47,742 nt of DNA from an uncultured Bacillota bacterium (GTDB lineage Bacteria; Bacillota; Clostridia; Christensenellales; QAND01), in contig CAJJKN010000011.1 in the NCBI GenBank assembly GCA_905188085.1, forward strand, positions 1-47,742, read 5' to 3'. The translations under genes were made by a program, and so were the position numbers. The notes below the pieces were generated by a model that saw only the letters and a program-made list of their open reading frames with translations, searched no databases and had not been told where the DNA came from. Shown here piece after piece: positions 23,994 to 31,395 of this stretch. Numbering within the stretch: position 1 is the first letter of the stretch; each line of letters begins with the position of its first letter.

Positions 23994-24539
23994 ATGAAAA
24001 AATTTGTATGTTCCGTATGTGGCTATGTAGCAGAGGGCGCCATCCCGGCAGAATGTCCTGTATGTCATGCGAAGGCAGATAAATTTATCGCAGCGCAGGA
24101 AGGAAAAAGAGAATGGGCAGATCAGCATGTCATCGGCGTAGGCAAAGATGTGGATCCGGAAGTATTGCAGGGCTTGCGTGATAACTTTACCGGCGAATGC
24201 ACGGAAGTGGGCATGTATTTGGCGATGAGCCGTCAGGCGGACAGAGAAGGATATCCGGAAGTGGCAGAAGCATACAAGCGCATTGCCTTTGAAGAAGCGG
24301 AACACGCCGCCAAGTTTGCCGAATTGCTGGGCGAGGTTGTGGTAGCGGATACCAAAAAGAACCTGGAAATGCGGGCCGATGCAGAGCAGGGCGCAACCCA
24401 GGGCAAAAAAGATTTGGCAGTGTTGGCCAAGAAATTGGGCTATGACGCCATTCACGACACCGTACATGAAATGTGCAAAGATGAAGCGCGCCACGGCTGT
24501 GCATTTGAAGGGCTGCTGAATCGTTACTTCAACAAATAA
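23994..24539 (+). CDS. Rubrerythrin with N-terminal rubredoxin domain (reverse rubrerythrin)
   Basis: A 181-residue protein whose first 35 residues form a rubredoxin-like iron site, C6, C9, C21 and C24 (CSVCGYV and CPVCHA). A ferritin-like diiron domain follows with GECTEVGMYLAM, FEEAEHAAKFAELLGE and KDEARHGCAFEG. The domain order is reversed relative to classical rubrerythrin. Such proteins reduce hydrogen peroxide or oxygen in strict anaerobes using NADH-derived electrons. It is a single-gene unit with its own promoter and terminator. GAGGAGG lies 8 bases before the ATG. Confidence 0.93.
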   Translation: MKKFVCSVCGYVAEGAIPAECPVCHAKADKFIAAQEGKREWADQHVIGVGKDVDPEVLQGLRDNFTGECTEVGMYLAMSRQADREGYPEVAEAYKRIAFEEAEHAAKFAELLGEVVVADTKKNLEMRADAEQGATQGKKDLAVLAKKLGYDAIHDTVHEMCKDEARHGCAFEGLLNRYFNK

Positions 24540-24567
24540 AAAACGAGTGAACCCAAAAAGATAAAAG

Positions 24568-24610
24568 AAAAGTGTCATGCGAACCCCAATGGGCCGTATG
24601 GCACTTTTTT
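24568..24610 (+). terminator. Terminator of the rubrerythrin gene
   Basis: A 14-bp stem including G-U pairs (AAAAGTGTCATGCG with CGTATGGCACTTTT) is capped by CCC-CAAT-GGG and followed by TTTTTT. Confidence 0.92.
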
Positions 24611-24634
24611 GATAAAGCAAAGGAAAATTTTATA

Positions 24635-24943
24635 TCATAAACTGAGCGGATCGGGACGATGATTTTTTTGCTCTTTTTTGGGAAAGATCAGAGAAAGCTC
24701 CAAGGATGTATAGGAAAAAGGCTCCACAAAATCGCGCGAAGTAAAATTGACAAGATGAAAGGTTTCCATATCGCGGATGTGTTTACCGAGCACAACCGGG
24801 ACGGCAACATCAAAATGATGGCAAGCCTCGATGAGCCCTTCCTCCAACGCATTTTGCGGAGGGCAGGCAAAAATATAATCATGCACAATTTTATCCTTTT
24901 TCTTCAGCTTGGCCCATAAACGGATATCTTGATTCTTTTGCAA
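24635..24943 (-). CDS. Small conserved-looking protein of unknown function
   Basis: A 102-residue minus-strand gene starting at TTG (complement of 24941-24943) with GGAGG about 7 bases upstream and its own promoter. Visible features are a basic N-terminus IRLWAKLKKKDKIVHDYIFA, an acidic middle EEGLIEACHHFDVAVPVVLG and HIRDMETFHLVNFTSRDFVE. The pattern of a charged beta-strand start followed by an LGKH and DFVEP segment resembles small cytosolic proteins I have seen in Clostridia, but I cannot name a family. There is no signal peptide or membrane segment. It is transcribed divergently from the chromate-transporter pair. Confidence 0.7.
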   Translation of the reverse strand: MQKNQDIRLWAKLKKKDKIVHDYIFACPPQNALEEGLIEACHHFDVAVPVVLGKHIRDMETFHLVNFTSRDFVEPFSYTSLELSLIFPKKEQKNHRPDPLSL

Positions 24944-24974
24944 AAAAACGCCTCCATATATGTCAATATATTAT

Positions 24975-25003
24975 ATTATAGAGGGGAAGAGCACAGAATG
25001 TAA
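24975..25003 (-). promoter_or_regulatory. Promoter of the 24635-24943 minus-strand gene
   Basis: Reading the minus strand: -35 TTACAT (complement of 24998-25003), 17-base spacer, -10 TATAAT (complement of 24975-24980). Confidence 0.65.
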
Positions 25004-25028
25004 AGCGGCGCAAACGAGAGGGCAGGAA

Positions 25029-25583
25029 ATGGAAGAAAAGAAAAGCATTTGGAAGATTTTCCTAAAGACATTGAAAATAGGAGCCTTTACCTGGGGCGGC
25101 GGATATGTGATTATTCCGCTTTTGAAAACGGAATTTGCGGATAAAAGCCATTATATAGAGGAAAAGGATATTTTGGACATGGTGGCGGTGTCGCAATCTT
25201 TGCCGGGGGTGCTCAGCGTAAACTGTTGTTTGATGGTGGGATACAGGGCAGCCGGGCTGAAAGGGGCGCTGATGGCGGCGCTGGGCGTGATGCTGCCTTC
25301 GATGATAACGCTGAGCATTGTGACGTATTTTTACACGCTGGTAAAGGACAACCGATATGTTGTGGCGGCGTTAAACGGGGTGCGGGCCTGCGTGGTAGCG
25401 CTGATGTTGGATGCGGTGATTCGGTTAAGGCGGCAGGCCGTGCATGGGTTGGTGCCCTGGCTGGTGCTGGGCGTGGCGTTTGTCTGCTCGTTTCAGTTTC
25501 AAATCAACGGAATTTTGCTGATTTTAGCGGCCGGTTTTGTGGGCGCGCTGTGCGGCACAAAACTGAATAAACAGGAGAAATAA
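25029..25583 (+). CDS. Chromate transporter family protein, half-size, first of a pair
   Basis: A 184-residue membrane protein with one CHR domain. The signature GAFTWGGGYVIIPLL is near residue 18, and LDMVAVSQSLPGVLSVN and a glycine-rich hydrophobic block follow. I start at ATG 25029. A longer frame from 24960 would begin inside the AT-rich promoter region. Short CHR proteins usually occur as adjacent pairs that make one functional transporter, the arrangement here. Substrate is unproven: chromate efflux is known for some long-chain members only. Confidence 0.88.
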   Translation: MEEKKSIWKIFLKTLKIGAFTWGGGYVIIPLLKTEFADKSHYIEEKDILDMVAVSQSLPGVLSVNCCLMVGYRAAGLKGALMAALGVMLPSMITLSIVTYFYTLVKDNRYVVAALNGVRACVVALMLDAVIRLRRQAVHGLVPWLVLGVAFVCSFQFQINGILLILAAGFVGALCGTKLNKQEK

Positions 25584-25586
25584 AAA

Positions 25587-26171
25587 ATGCATACATTATG
25601 GCTGCTGTTTGTTGCGTTTTTAAAGATTGGGGCGTTTACCTTTGGCGGCGGATACGCCATGATTCCGCTGATTGCGCAGGCGATTACCCAATACCAATGG
25701 CTGAATATGCAGGAGATTATGGATGTCGTGGCGATTTCGCAGATGACGCCGGGGCCCCTGGCCATCAACGCAGCCACGTTTACCGGCATAAAGGTGGCGG
25801 GGCTAACGGGCGGGCTGGTGGCAACGCTGGCGGTTTCGCTGCCGTGCATTTGTATCACGCTGGCAGTAAGCCGGTATTTTTTTCAGTTTCAAGAGAATAA
25901 GCGGGTGCGCGGCGTGTTATCCATGATTCATCCCGTGGTAATTGGGATGATTCTCTCGGCCACGGCGACCATTTTGCTGACAAGCTTTTTTGCGCTGAGC
26001 GGAAATGCGGGCATAGAGGAGGTCGGAAAGATTACAAGCGTATCGTTTGCTTCCATAGGAATTGCGCTTATTAGCTTTTGGTGGATCCATATCAAGGACA
26101 AATCGCCGATTGCGATGCTGGCAATCAGCGCAGGATTGGGCATTTTATGTATGTGGCTGGGGGTACAATGA
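25587..26171 (+). CDS. Chromate transporter family protein, half-size, second of a pair
   Basis: A 194-residue CHR-domain protein with GAFTFGGGYAMIPLIAQ near the N-terminus and VVAISQMTPGPLAINAATF, clearly homologous to its upstream neighbour but different enough to be an old duplication. Several hydrophobic segments are present. The ATG lies 3 bases after the stop of the first gene. The two proteins probably insert in opposite orientations and work as a heterodimer. Confidence 0.88.
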   Translation: MHTLWLLFVAFLKIGAFTFGGGYAMIPLIAQAITQYQWLNMQEIMDVVAISQMTPGPLAINAATFTGIKVAGLTGGLVATLAVSLPCICITLAVSRYFFQFQENKRVRGVLSMIHPVVIGMILSATATILLTSFFALSGNAGIEEVGKITSVSFASIGIALISFWWIHIKDKSPIAMLAISAGLGILCMWLGVQ

Positions 26172-26183
26172 TAAGAAAGGGTC

Positions 26184-26211
26184 TTGTGTTCTGACCCCGG
26201 AATGATATAAT
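26184..26211 (+). promoter_or_regulatory. Promoter of rex
   Basis: -10 TATAAT at 26206-26211 with TTGTGT (26184-26189) 16 bases upstream. The Rex-like operator begins two bases after the -10 element. Confidence 0.65.
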
Positions 26212-26213
26212 GG

Positions 26214-26231
26214 TTGTGAAAAATCTCTCAA
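26214..26231. promoter_or_regulatory. Candidate Rex operator in the rex promoter
   Basis: TTGTGAAAAATCTCTCAA matches the Rex consensus TTGTGAAATATTTCACAA at 15 of 18 positions. Placed immediately after the -10 element it would block initiation, giving NADH-sensitive autoregulation of rex. Confidence 0.65.
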
Positions 26232-26251
26232 CTTAAAAGGGAGGACGTCCT

Positions 26252-26875
26252 TTGTCGGAAAAGTATGTTTCAGAGACCGTAATTCGGCGGTTGCCAAAAT
26301 ATTATCGAAAGCTGCAAGAGCTTGAAAAAAGAGGAGTGGAACGCATTTCTTCCCAGGAACTGAGCCAGGAAATGGGATTGAATGCATCGCAAATTCGCAG
26401 GGACTTCAATTGCTTTGGCGGATTTGGCCAACAGGGATACGGATATCAGGTAAAAAAGCTGAAAGATGAGCTGATTAAAATTTTGGGCCTGGATCAGACC
26501 TATCGTTGCGCGATCGTAGGAAGTGGGAATATCGGTCGTGCGTTGTTGTTATATAAAGGGTTTGGCATGTTTCAAATGGACGCCATTTTCGACGTGAATC
26601 CCGAAATTATCGGTACGAAGATGGACGGCGTGGAAGTGCGCAGCATGTTTAACTTTGATGAGTATGTGAAAAATAACGATATCAATGTAGGGATTATCTG
26701 CACACCGGCCAGCGTGGCGCAGGAGACATGCGATCATTTTGCGCAACTGGGCATCAAAGCGATTTGGAACTTTGCGCCGATAGAGCTTTCCGGCCCGTCC
26801 TGGATGAGCATTGAAAACGTGCATCTTTCGGACAGTTTATATACATTGGCGTATCGCGCAAAACAGCAAAAATAA
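26252..26875 (+). CDS. rex: Redox-sensing transcriptional repressor Rex
   Basis: A 207-residue protein starting at TTG 26252 with AAGGGAGG upstream. The N-terminal winged helix includes RISSQELSQEMGLNASQIRR followed by DFNCFGGFGQQGYGY. The Rossmann domain begins CAIVGSGNIGRALL, binds NADH or NAD+, and ends with the swapped C-terminal helix. Rex represses fermentation and reduction genes when NAD+ is high. A Rex-type operator sits in its own promoter. Confidence 0.97.
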   Translation: MSEKYVSETVIRRLPKYYRKLQELEKRGVERISSQELSQEMGLNASQIRRDFNCFGGFGQQGYGYQVKKLKDELIKILGLDQTYRCAIVGSGNIGRALLLYKGFGMFQMDAIFDVNPEIIGTKMDGVEVRSMFNFDEYVKNNDINVGIICTPASVAQETCDHFAQLGIKAIWNFAPIELSGPSWMSIENVHLSDSLYTLAYRAKQQK

Positions 26876-26899
26876 ATCGTACAAGCAAGCTTCTGTATG

Positions 26900-26906
26900 A
26901 TATAAT
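26900..26906 (+). promoter_or_regulatory. Probable -10 element of the VanW-family gene pair
   Basis: TATAAT (26901-26906) preceded by TGA forms an extended -10. No convincing -35 is present. It lies about 50 bases before the first VanW gene. Confidence 0.5.
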
Positions 26907-26954
26907 TTATTTTCCAAAACAAATAAAGGGCAAACCTTTTAAAAGGAGCAAGGA

Positions 26955-28484
26955 ATGAATACGTCTGCACGAAAAAAGAAAACGCACGGAACTTCCGCCG
27001 TTGTCAGAACCTTTGTGGTTGTTCTGGCTCTTTTGCTATGTTTAACCGGACTAATGCCCCTGCTGGGCGCCGCTTCCGACAGCGAAGCGGAGCAGACCGT
27101 TATTCTGATTGATGATGGGAAGGTTGTGCCCGGGGTGAAAATTGCCGGCGTGGATGTTGGCGGACAGACGCCGGAGCAGGCGGCCGTGACCATTGCGCCG
27201 ACGGCCCAGGAGATGCTGGATGCAACGATGATGACCATTCAGTTTCCGGATACGGTAGAGCAGGTGCCGATTGCAAAATTCGGCGTGCAGGCGGATGTGG
27301 CAACCGCGACCAAAAGCATGATGGATGTGGGGCGCGGCGGAAACATCAGCGAAAGATTGCAACAGCGCGAAAGCGCAGCGCAAGGGCAGATCAATTTGCC
27401 GATGGGCTATACGCATGATGAAGAAACCATACGCGCCAAAGCCAAAGAATATGTAGATGGCATTTCGAGAGAATCCGTTTCCGAAGAAGTGCATTTTGAT
27501 CCTTCTTTGCCGGAACGCTTTACCTTTACAGACGGGCATATGGGCTTTGAGCCGGATGAACAAGCCTTTATCGATACCATTGTAAATGCGCTTCAGACGG
27601 GGAATTTATCCAATGTGCAGGCGCAGGGACATTCTGTGGACGGCCCGGTGCCGGAGGACAAAAATGCGAGAGAGCATACAAAGCTGATCAGCAAATTTAC
27701 CACAAAGACAAAGCGCAACGCATCGAGAAACCATAACATTAAGCTGGCCACGGAACGGATCAACGGAAAGATTGTGCAGCCGGGCGAAACGTTCTCCTGC
27801 AACGAGGCAATCGGCCCGCGGACGGACGCCAATGTGTGGAAAGAAGCGCCGGCCATTCAAAACAGAGTTTCTGTGATGGGGCTGGGCGGCGGCGTATGCC
27901 AGGTTTCCAGCACGCTGTTTAACGCGGTGGCCCGTGCGGATGTGGAGATTGTGGAATGGGTACACCACAGCATTCCGTCTAACTATGTGCAGATCGGCTG
28001 CGACGCAACAATCAGTACCGGCGGCCCGGACTTTAAATTTAAAAACACCTCCAACTGGCCGATGTATTTGGTGGGCTATTTTAACAATGATAAACAGGAA
28101 CTGACCTTTGAAGTATGGGGCGACCCGCTGGCGGACGGCATGAAGATTGATATCGTGGGCGAACAGACGGGCACAGTGTCTGCGCCGGCCGGCGTGCAAT
28201 ATGTGACGAACCCCAAGATGGTAACCAAAGCACGGGCAGGAAAAAAATCCAAGACAACGAAAATCTGGTATGATGCAAACGGCAAAGAGATTAAGCGCGA
28301 AGTGATTCATACCAATACTTACCCGTCAGTGGGAGCCAGGGTGTTGGCAGGGTCCACCCCGACCAAAACGGAAAAACCGACCACCAAGCCGACGACCAAA
28401 CCCACGCATGCGCCCAATACGCCGGCGCCGACGCAAAAGCCGACAACCGCGCCCAGCACACCGGCCCCCGGTGGAGAAGATTGA
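26955..28484 (+). CDS. VanW-family surface protein with Pro/Thr-rich tail
   Basis: A 509-residue protein. A hydrophobic anchor or signal segment (VVVLALLLCLTGLMPLLGA) lies near residues 18-36. Next comes a region typical of the putative peptidoglycan-binding domain (GVDVGGQTPEQAAVTI at 57-72) and then the VanW domain (about 250-390) with INGKIVQPGETFSCNEAIG, GLGGGVCQVSSTLFNAVARA and EWVHHSIPSNYV. The last 55 residues are threonine/proline/lysine repeats (KPTTKPTTKPTHAP), a wall-spanning or flexible linker. VanW proteins are named after a gene in vancomycin-resistance clusters, but their role is unknown. No van genes are near. It is followed 14 bases later by a homologue. Confidence 0.9.
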   Translation: MNTSARKKKTHGTSAVVRTFVVVLALLLCLTGLMPLLGAASDSEAEQTVILIDDGKVVPGVKIAGVDVGGQTPEQAAVTIAPTAQEMLDATMMTIQFPDTVEQVPIAKFGVQADVATATKSMMDVGRGGNISERLQQRESAAQGQINLPMGYTHDEETIRAKAKEYVDGISRESVSEEVHFDPSLPERFTFTDGHMGFEPDEQAFIDTIVNALQTGNLSNVQAQGHSVDGPVPEDKNAREHTKLISKFTTKTKRNASRNHNIKLATERINGKIVQPGETFSCNEAIGPRTDANVWKEAPAIQNRVSVMGLGGGVCQVSSTLFNAVARADVEIVEWVHHSIPSNYVQIGCDATISTGGPDFKFKNTSNWPMYLVGYFNNDKQELTFEVWGDPLADGMKIDIVGEQTGTVSAPAGVQYVTNPKMVTKARAGKKSKTTKIWYDANGKEIKREVIHTNTYPSVGARVLAGSTPTKTEKPTTKPTTKPTHAPNTPAPTQKPTTAPSTPAPGGED

Positions 28485-28498
28485 TAGGAGCCGGGTGA

Positions 28499-29959
28499 AT
28501 GACGACAAACGGAGCAGCCGGAAGAAGAGGAATGAGCCGGACGCACACAAGACGCATTGGGATGTATATCGTGGTGGGGCTGCTGGCCATTGCGCTGATT
28601 TTGGGCATTGGCTTTGCCACCGGATTGATCGGCAACGACAGATCCAGATACGAAGTGATCTTTGACGGCGGGACCATCACGGGCAACATTACCATCAACG
28701 GAATCAACGTGGCGAACCTTACGCCGGAACAGGCGAAATTGGCGCTTAGCCAGACGGCACAGGACCAGGAAGGCGAATTTCTGATTACGCTGACCTTTGC
28801 CGGACGGGAAGAAAAGGTGAAGGCCAGTTTGTTTGGCGTATCCCCCAATGTGGATGAAACGATCCGCAAGGCGATGTTATTAACGCGCACCGGCGGGATA
28901 GGCGACAGAGAAGAGGCCATGGGCAACGCAGAGCCGACCGCCTTTAACTTGGAAATTACCTATGACGACGCAACGCTGGAGGACAGCATTCGCAATGCAA
29001 TCCCGCAGCTGAACTTAGCGCCGGTGGAGCCGCATGTGGAAGTGAATATGGCGGTGGAGGGTTCCTTTGATTTTGTGGAAGGGAAGCCCGGGATCCAGGT
29101 AAATGAGGATGAGTTTGTAAAGAAAATTGCGGAAACGGTGCGTTCGGGCAACTTTACGGGCACGATTGAAGTGCCGGGCGAAATTACGCAGCCGACCTAT
29201 ACCATAGACGAGATTAAACAGCATACGGTGAAGATTGCTTCGGCCTCTACATCGTATTCAAAATCCTCGGCAGCATCGCGCGTGTTTAACATTAAGAAAA
29301 TGTGCGGGTTGTTATCCGGCAGCACGGTGAAACCGGGGGAGACGTTTTCGGCAAACGAAACGGCGGGCCCGCGCACGGTGGAAAACGGATGGCAAAAAGC
29401 AAAGGGCATTGAAAATGGGGTATATACCGACCAAGCCGGCGGCGGCATTTGCCAGGTGACGACAACGCTGTATAATGCGCTGTTGAAGGCGGATATGGAA
29501 ATTGTTTCGCGCAGGCCGCACAGCATTCCGGCCAGCTATGTGAAATATGCCCTGGATGCGATGGTGACAACGGGCGGATCGGACTTAAAATTCAAAAACA
29601 CAACGGATTGGCCGGTTTTCTTGCTGTTGTATGTTAACGAAAAGACGCAGACAGTGACGGCGGAAGTGTACGGTACGCCGCTGCCTGACGGCATGAGCAT
29701 AAAACTGGAGAGCGTGACGGTGGAAATTACACCGTATGAAGACGACCCGGTGATTGTGACGGATCCGGACCTGGTACGCAGAGGCCGAAACCGCATCGTG
29801 GCAGAGGCCTGGAAGGTGTATTACGACAAGGACGGTAAAGAGATTAAACGCGTAAAGGCCAACACCAGCACCTATGCTGCAAGCCGGCCACATGTGCTGC
29901 AATCCTCCATTACGGAAAAGCCAACACACACGCCGAAAAGAGAACATCCTGATGATTGA
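28499..29959 (+). CDS. Second VanW-family surface protein
   Basis: A 486-residue protein with the same plan as its upstream neighbour: a short basic N-terminus, one membrane segment (GMYIVVGLLAIALILGIGFA), a putative peptidoglycan-binding region (INGINVANLTPEQAKLAL), and a VanW domain with LLSGSTVKPGETFSANETAG and DQAGGGICQVTTTLYNALLK, then RRPHSIPASYV. It lacks the long threonine/proline tail. AGGAG lies 8 bases before ATG 28499. The two genes form one transcript ending at the terminator at 29961. They look like a tandem duplication that has diverged. Confidence 0.9.
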   Translation: MTTNGAAGRRGMSRTHTRRIGMYIVVGLLAIALILGIGFATGLIGNDRSRYEVIFDGGTITGNITINGINVANLTPEQAKLALSQTAQDQEGEFLITLTFAGREEKVKASLFGVSPNVDETIRKAMLLTRTGGIGDREEAMGNAEPTAFNLEITYDDATLEDSIRNAIPQLNLAPVEPHVEVNMAVEGSFDFVEGKPGIQVNEDEFVKKIAETVRSGNFTGTIEVPGEITQPTYTIDEIKQHTVKIASASTSYSKSSAASRVFNIKKMCGLLSGSTVKPGETFSANETAGPRTVENGWQKAKGIENGVYTDQAGGGICQVTTTLYNALLKADMEIVSRRPHSIPASYVKYALDAMVTTGGSDLKFKNTTDWPVFLLLYVNEKTQTVTAEVYGTPLPDGMSIKLESVTVEITPYEDDPVIVTDPDLVRRGRNRIVAEAWKVYYDKDGKEIKRVKANTSTYAASRPHVLQSSITEKPTHTPKREHPDD

Positions 29960-29960
29960 A

Positions 29961-29984
29961 AGAGGGCGAGAAGCCCTCTTTTTG
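29961..29984 (+). terminator. Terminator of the VanW gene pair
   Basis: AGAGGGC (29961-29967), loop GAGAA, GCCCTCT (29973-29979), then TTTT. Confidence 0.92.
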
Positions 29985-30833
29985 TATATCGTTTTGGATT
30001 AAAGAGGGGGAGCGTGTGAGGGGAAAAACAGATAGAAAACGATATATGAAAAATAGAGAGCTAATATAACGCTGTATGTTGTCGGGAAAATACAAACGGA
30101 AACGAGAAAAGGAGATTTAAGAAAAAATTTATACAGGGGGAAAGGGAAACGGATCGACAAAAGTTTTACTATGTGTGTCTATTTATGTAGTGCCGAAAGA
30201 GACGGCACAGGGCGTATGGACTTAAAAGCAGGAGAATTGTATGTAAGAAGCGTAAATCCAATGTGGATGGGTAAAAACGGAGTTTGAAAGATGGTATAGG
30301 CATGACAGAAATTAGTAAGAGGACAGTGCAAAGGATAGGAAAAATAGGGAAAGTGTACCGTGCGAAGGAGGAAATTTGCAGAAAACATGAAAAAGTTTGA
30401 GATGACAGGGGCGTACAAAAGAAAATATAAAGAGAAAACGCATTGTTTGAAGTGGGTATAGGGCAATTTTAGACGGTATAGTTTTTTCGGGATAGGAAAG
30501 CGAGAAAAGCGGTAAATGGAGGAGCCGGAAAAAAGAAAGACCAAAAGGAACGGAGAAAATTTTCAGATAGCGACGATAAAAATAAAATAAAATTGAGCAA
30601 TGATAAAGTGCGAAGACATTAAGTTTTTGAAAGGGAGAAAAAGAAAAGTATATTCTGTGACGAATTTTAAGGGAGAGGATAAAGAGAAAGCAGACAGAGG
30701 AGAAAAACAGGAAAGGCGAAGAGAGGAGAAAGCGAATTTTTAGAGAAGGGAATAGCGGCTGTAAAAAGATTGCAAAAAAGGGGAAAACCGAAAAAGCACG
30801 GGGGAAAAGGGTATATTAAAAGAGCCGCTTTCG
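29985..30833. other. Second gene-free purine-rich spacer
   Basis: About 850 bases without a credible gene. The + strand is A/G-rich: 30661-30720 holds only 10 pyrimidines. A small hairpin TGCCG-AAAGAGA-CGGCA lies near 30191-30207. A 24-codon frame at about 30390 has a misplaced ribosome-binding site and is not annotated. No transposase trace was recognised here, unlike the first spacer. Confidence 0.6.
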
Positions 30834-30863
30834 TTGACGGGAAACAGACGGGAATGGTATAGT
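30834..30863 (+). promoter_or_regulatory. Promoter of the Lrp-aminotransferase-HAD operon
   Basis: -35 TTGACG (30834-30839), 18-base spacer, -10 TATAGT (30858-30863), 37 bases before the regulator ATG. Confidence 0.72.
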
Positions 30864-30900
30864 AAAATAAGATTTGTTTACGATGATAGGAGCAAAAAAC

Positions 30901-31395
30901 ATGAATGAATTTCGTATCTCCATTTTAGAGATGTTGGAACAGGATTCCAGGATCTCTCACAAGGAAATGGCAATGCAGCTGGGCACAACGGAAAAATCCG
31001 TAAGTGATGAAATCCTGGCGATGGAGCAGGAAGGAATCATCTTAAAATACAATACAATTGTGAATAGCGAAAAGCTGGAACACGATAATCGCGTGTTGGC
31101 GCTGATTGAAGTGCGGGTGACGCCGCAGCGGGATTTGGGCTTTGAAGCGGTAGCGGAAAGAATTTATCGTTTTGAAGAAGTGCATGCCGTATATTTAATG
31201 AGCGGCGGATACGATATTATGGTGCTGATGGAAGGGGAAAGCCTGCGCCAGGTGGCGCTGTTTGTGGCACAGAAGCTTTCTACCATTGAGGGCGTGATCA
31301 GCACGGCAACGCATTTTGTGCTGAAAAAATATAAGGATCAGGGCGTGATCTTCGGACAGAAGAAAGAAGATCTGCGGTTGAAGGTGACACCATGA
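30901..31395 (+). CDS. Lrp/AsnC-family transcriptional regulator
   Basis: A 164-residue regulator. I start at ATG 30901, nine bases after AGGAG, rather than at a TTG at 30874. The N-terminal helix-turn-helix is LEMLEQDSRISHKEMAMQLG then TTEKSVSDEI. The C-terminal RAM (ligand-binding) domain includes ALIEVRVTPQRDLGF and YLMSGGYDIMVLMEG. Proteins of this family sense amino acids or related metabolites. The gene overlaps the aminotransferase by 4 bases, so the aminotransferase substrate or product is a likely effector. It is also the first gene of the transcript leading into the HAD array. Confidence 0.92.
   Translation: MNEFRISILEMLEQDSRISHKEMAMQLGTTEKSVSDEILAMEQEGIILKYNTIVNSEKLEHDNRVLALIEVRVTPQRDLGFEAVAERIYRFEEVHAVYLMSGGYDIMVLMEGESLRQVALFVAQKLSTIEGVISTATHFVLKKYKDQGVIFGQKKEDLRLKVTP

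Noticed and set aside
25029..26171. The two chromate-transporter genes as one gene broken by a frameshift
   Set aside because: Each has its own start, stop and complete CHR domain; paired short-chain CHR genes are a normal form.
28384..28480. The ACC/CCG-rich repeats at the end of the first VanW gene as a CRISPR or tandem DNA repeat element
   Set aside because: They are in frame and encode a threonine/proline/lysine linker; spacing is codon-based and no spacers exist.
30390..30464. A short peptide gene (MKKFEMTGAYKRKYKEK...)
   Set aside because: The AAGGAGG lies about 15 bases from the ATG, too far, and the sequence is low complexity in a gene-free spacer.
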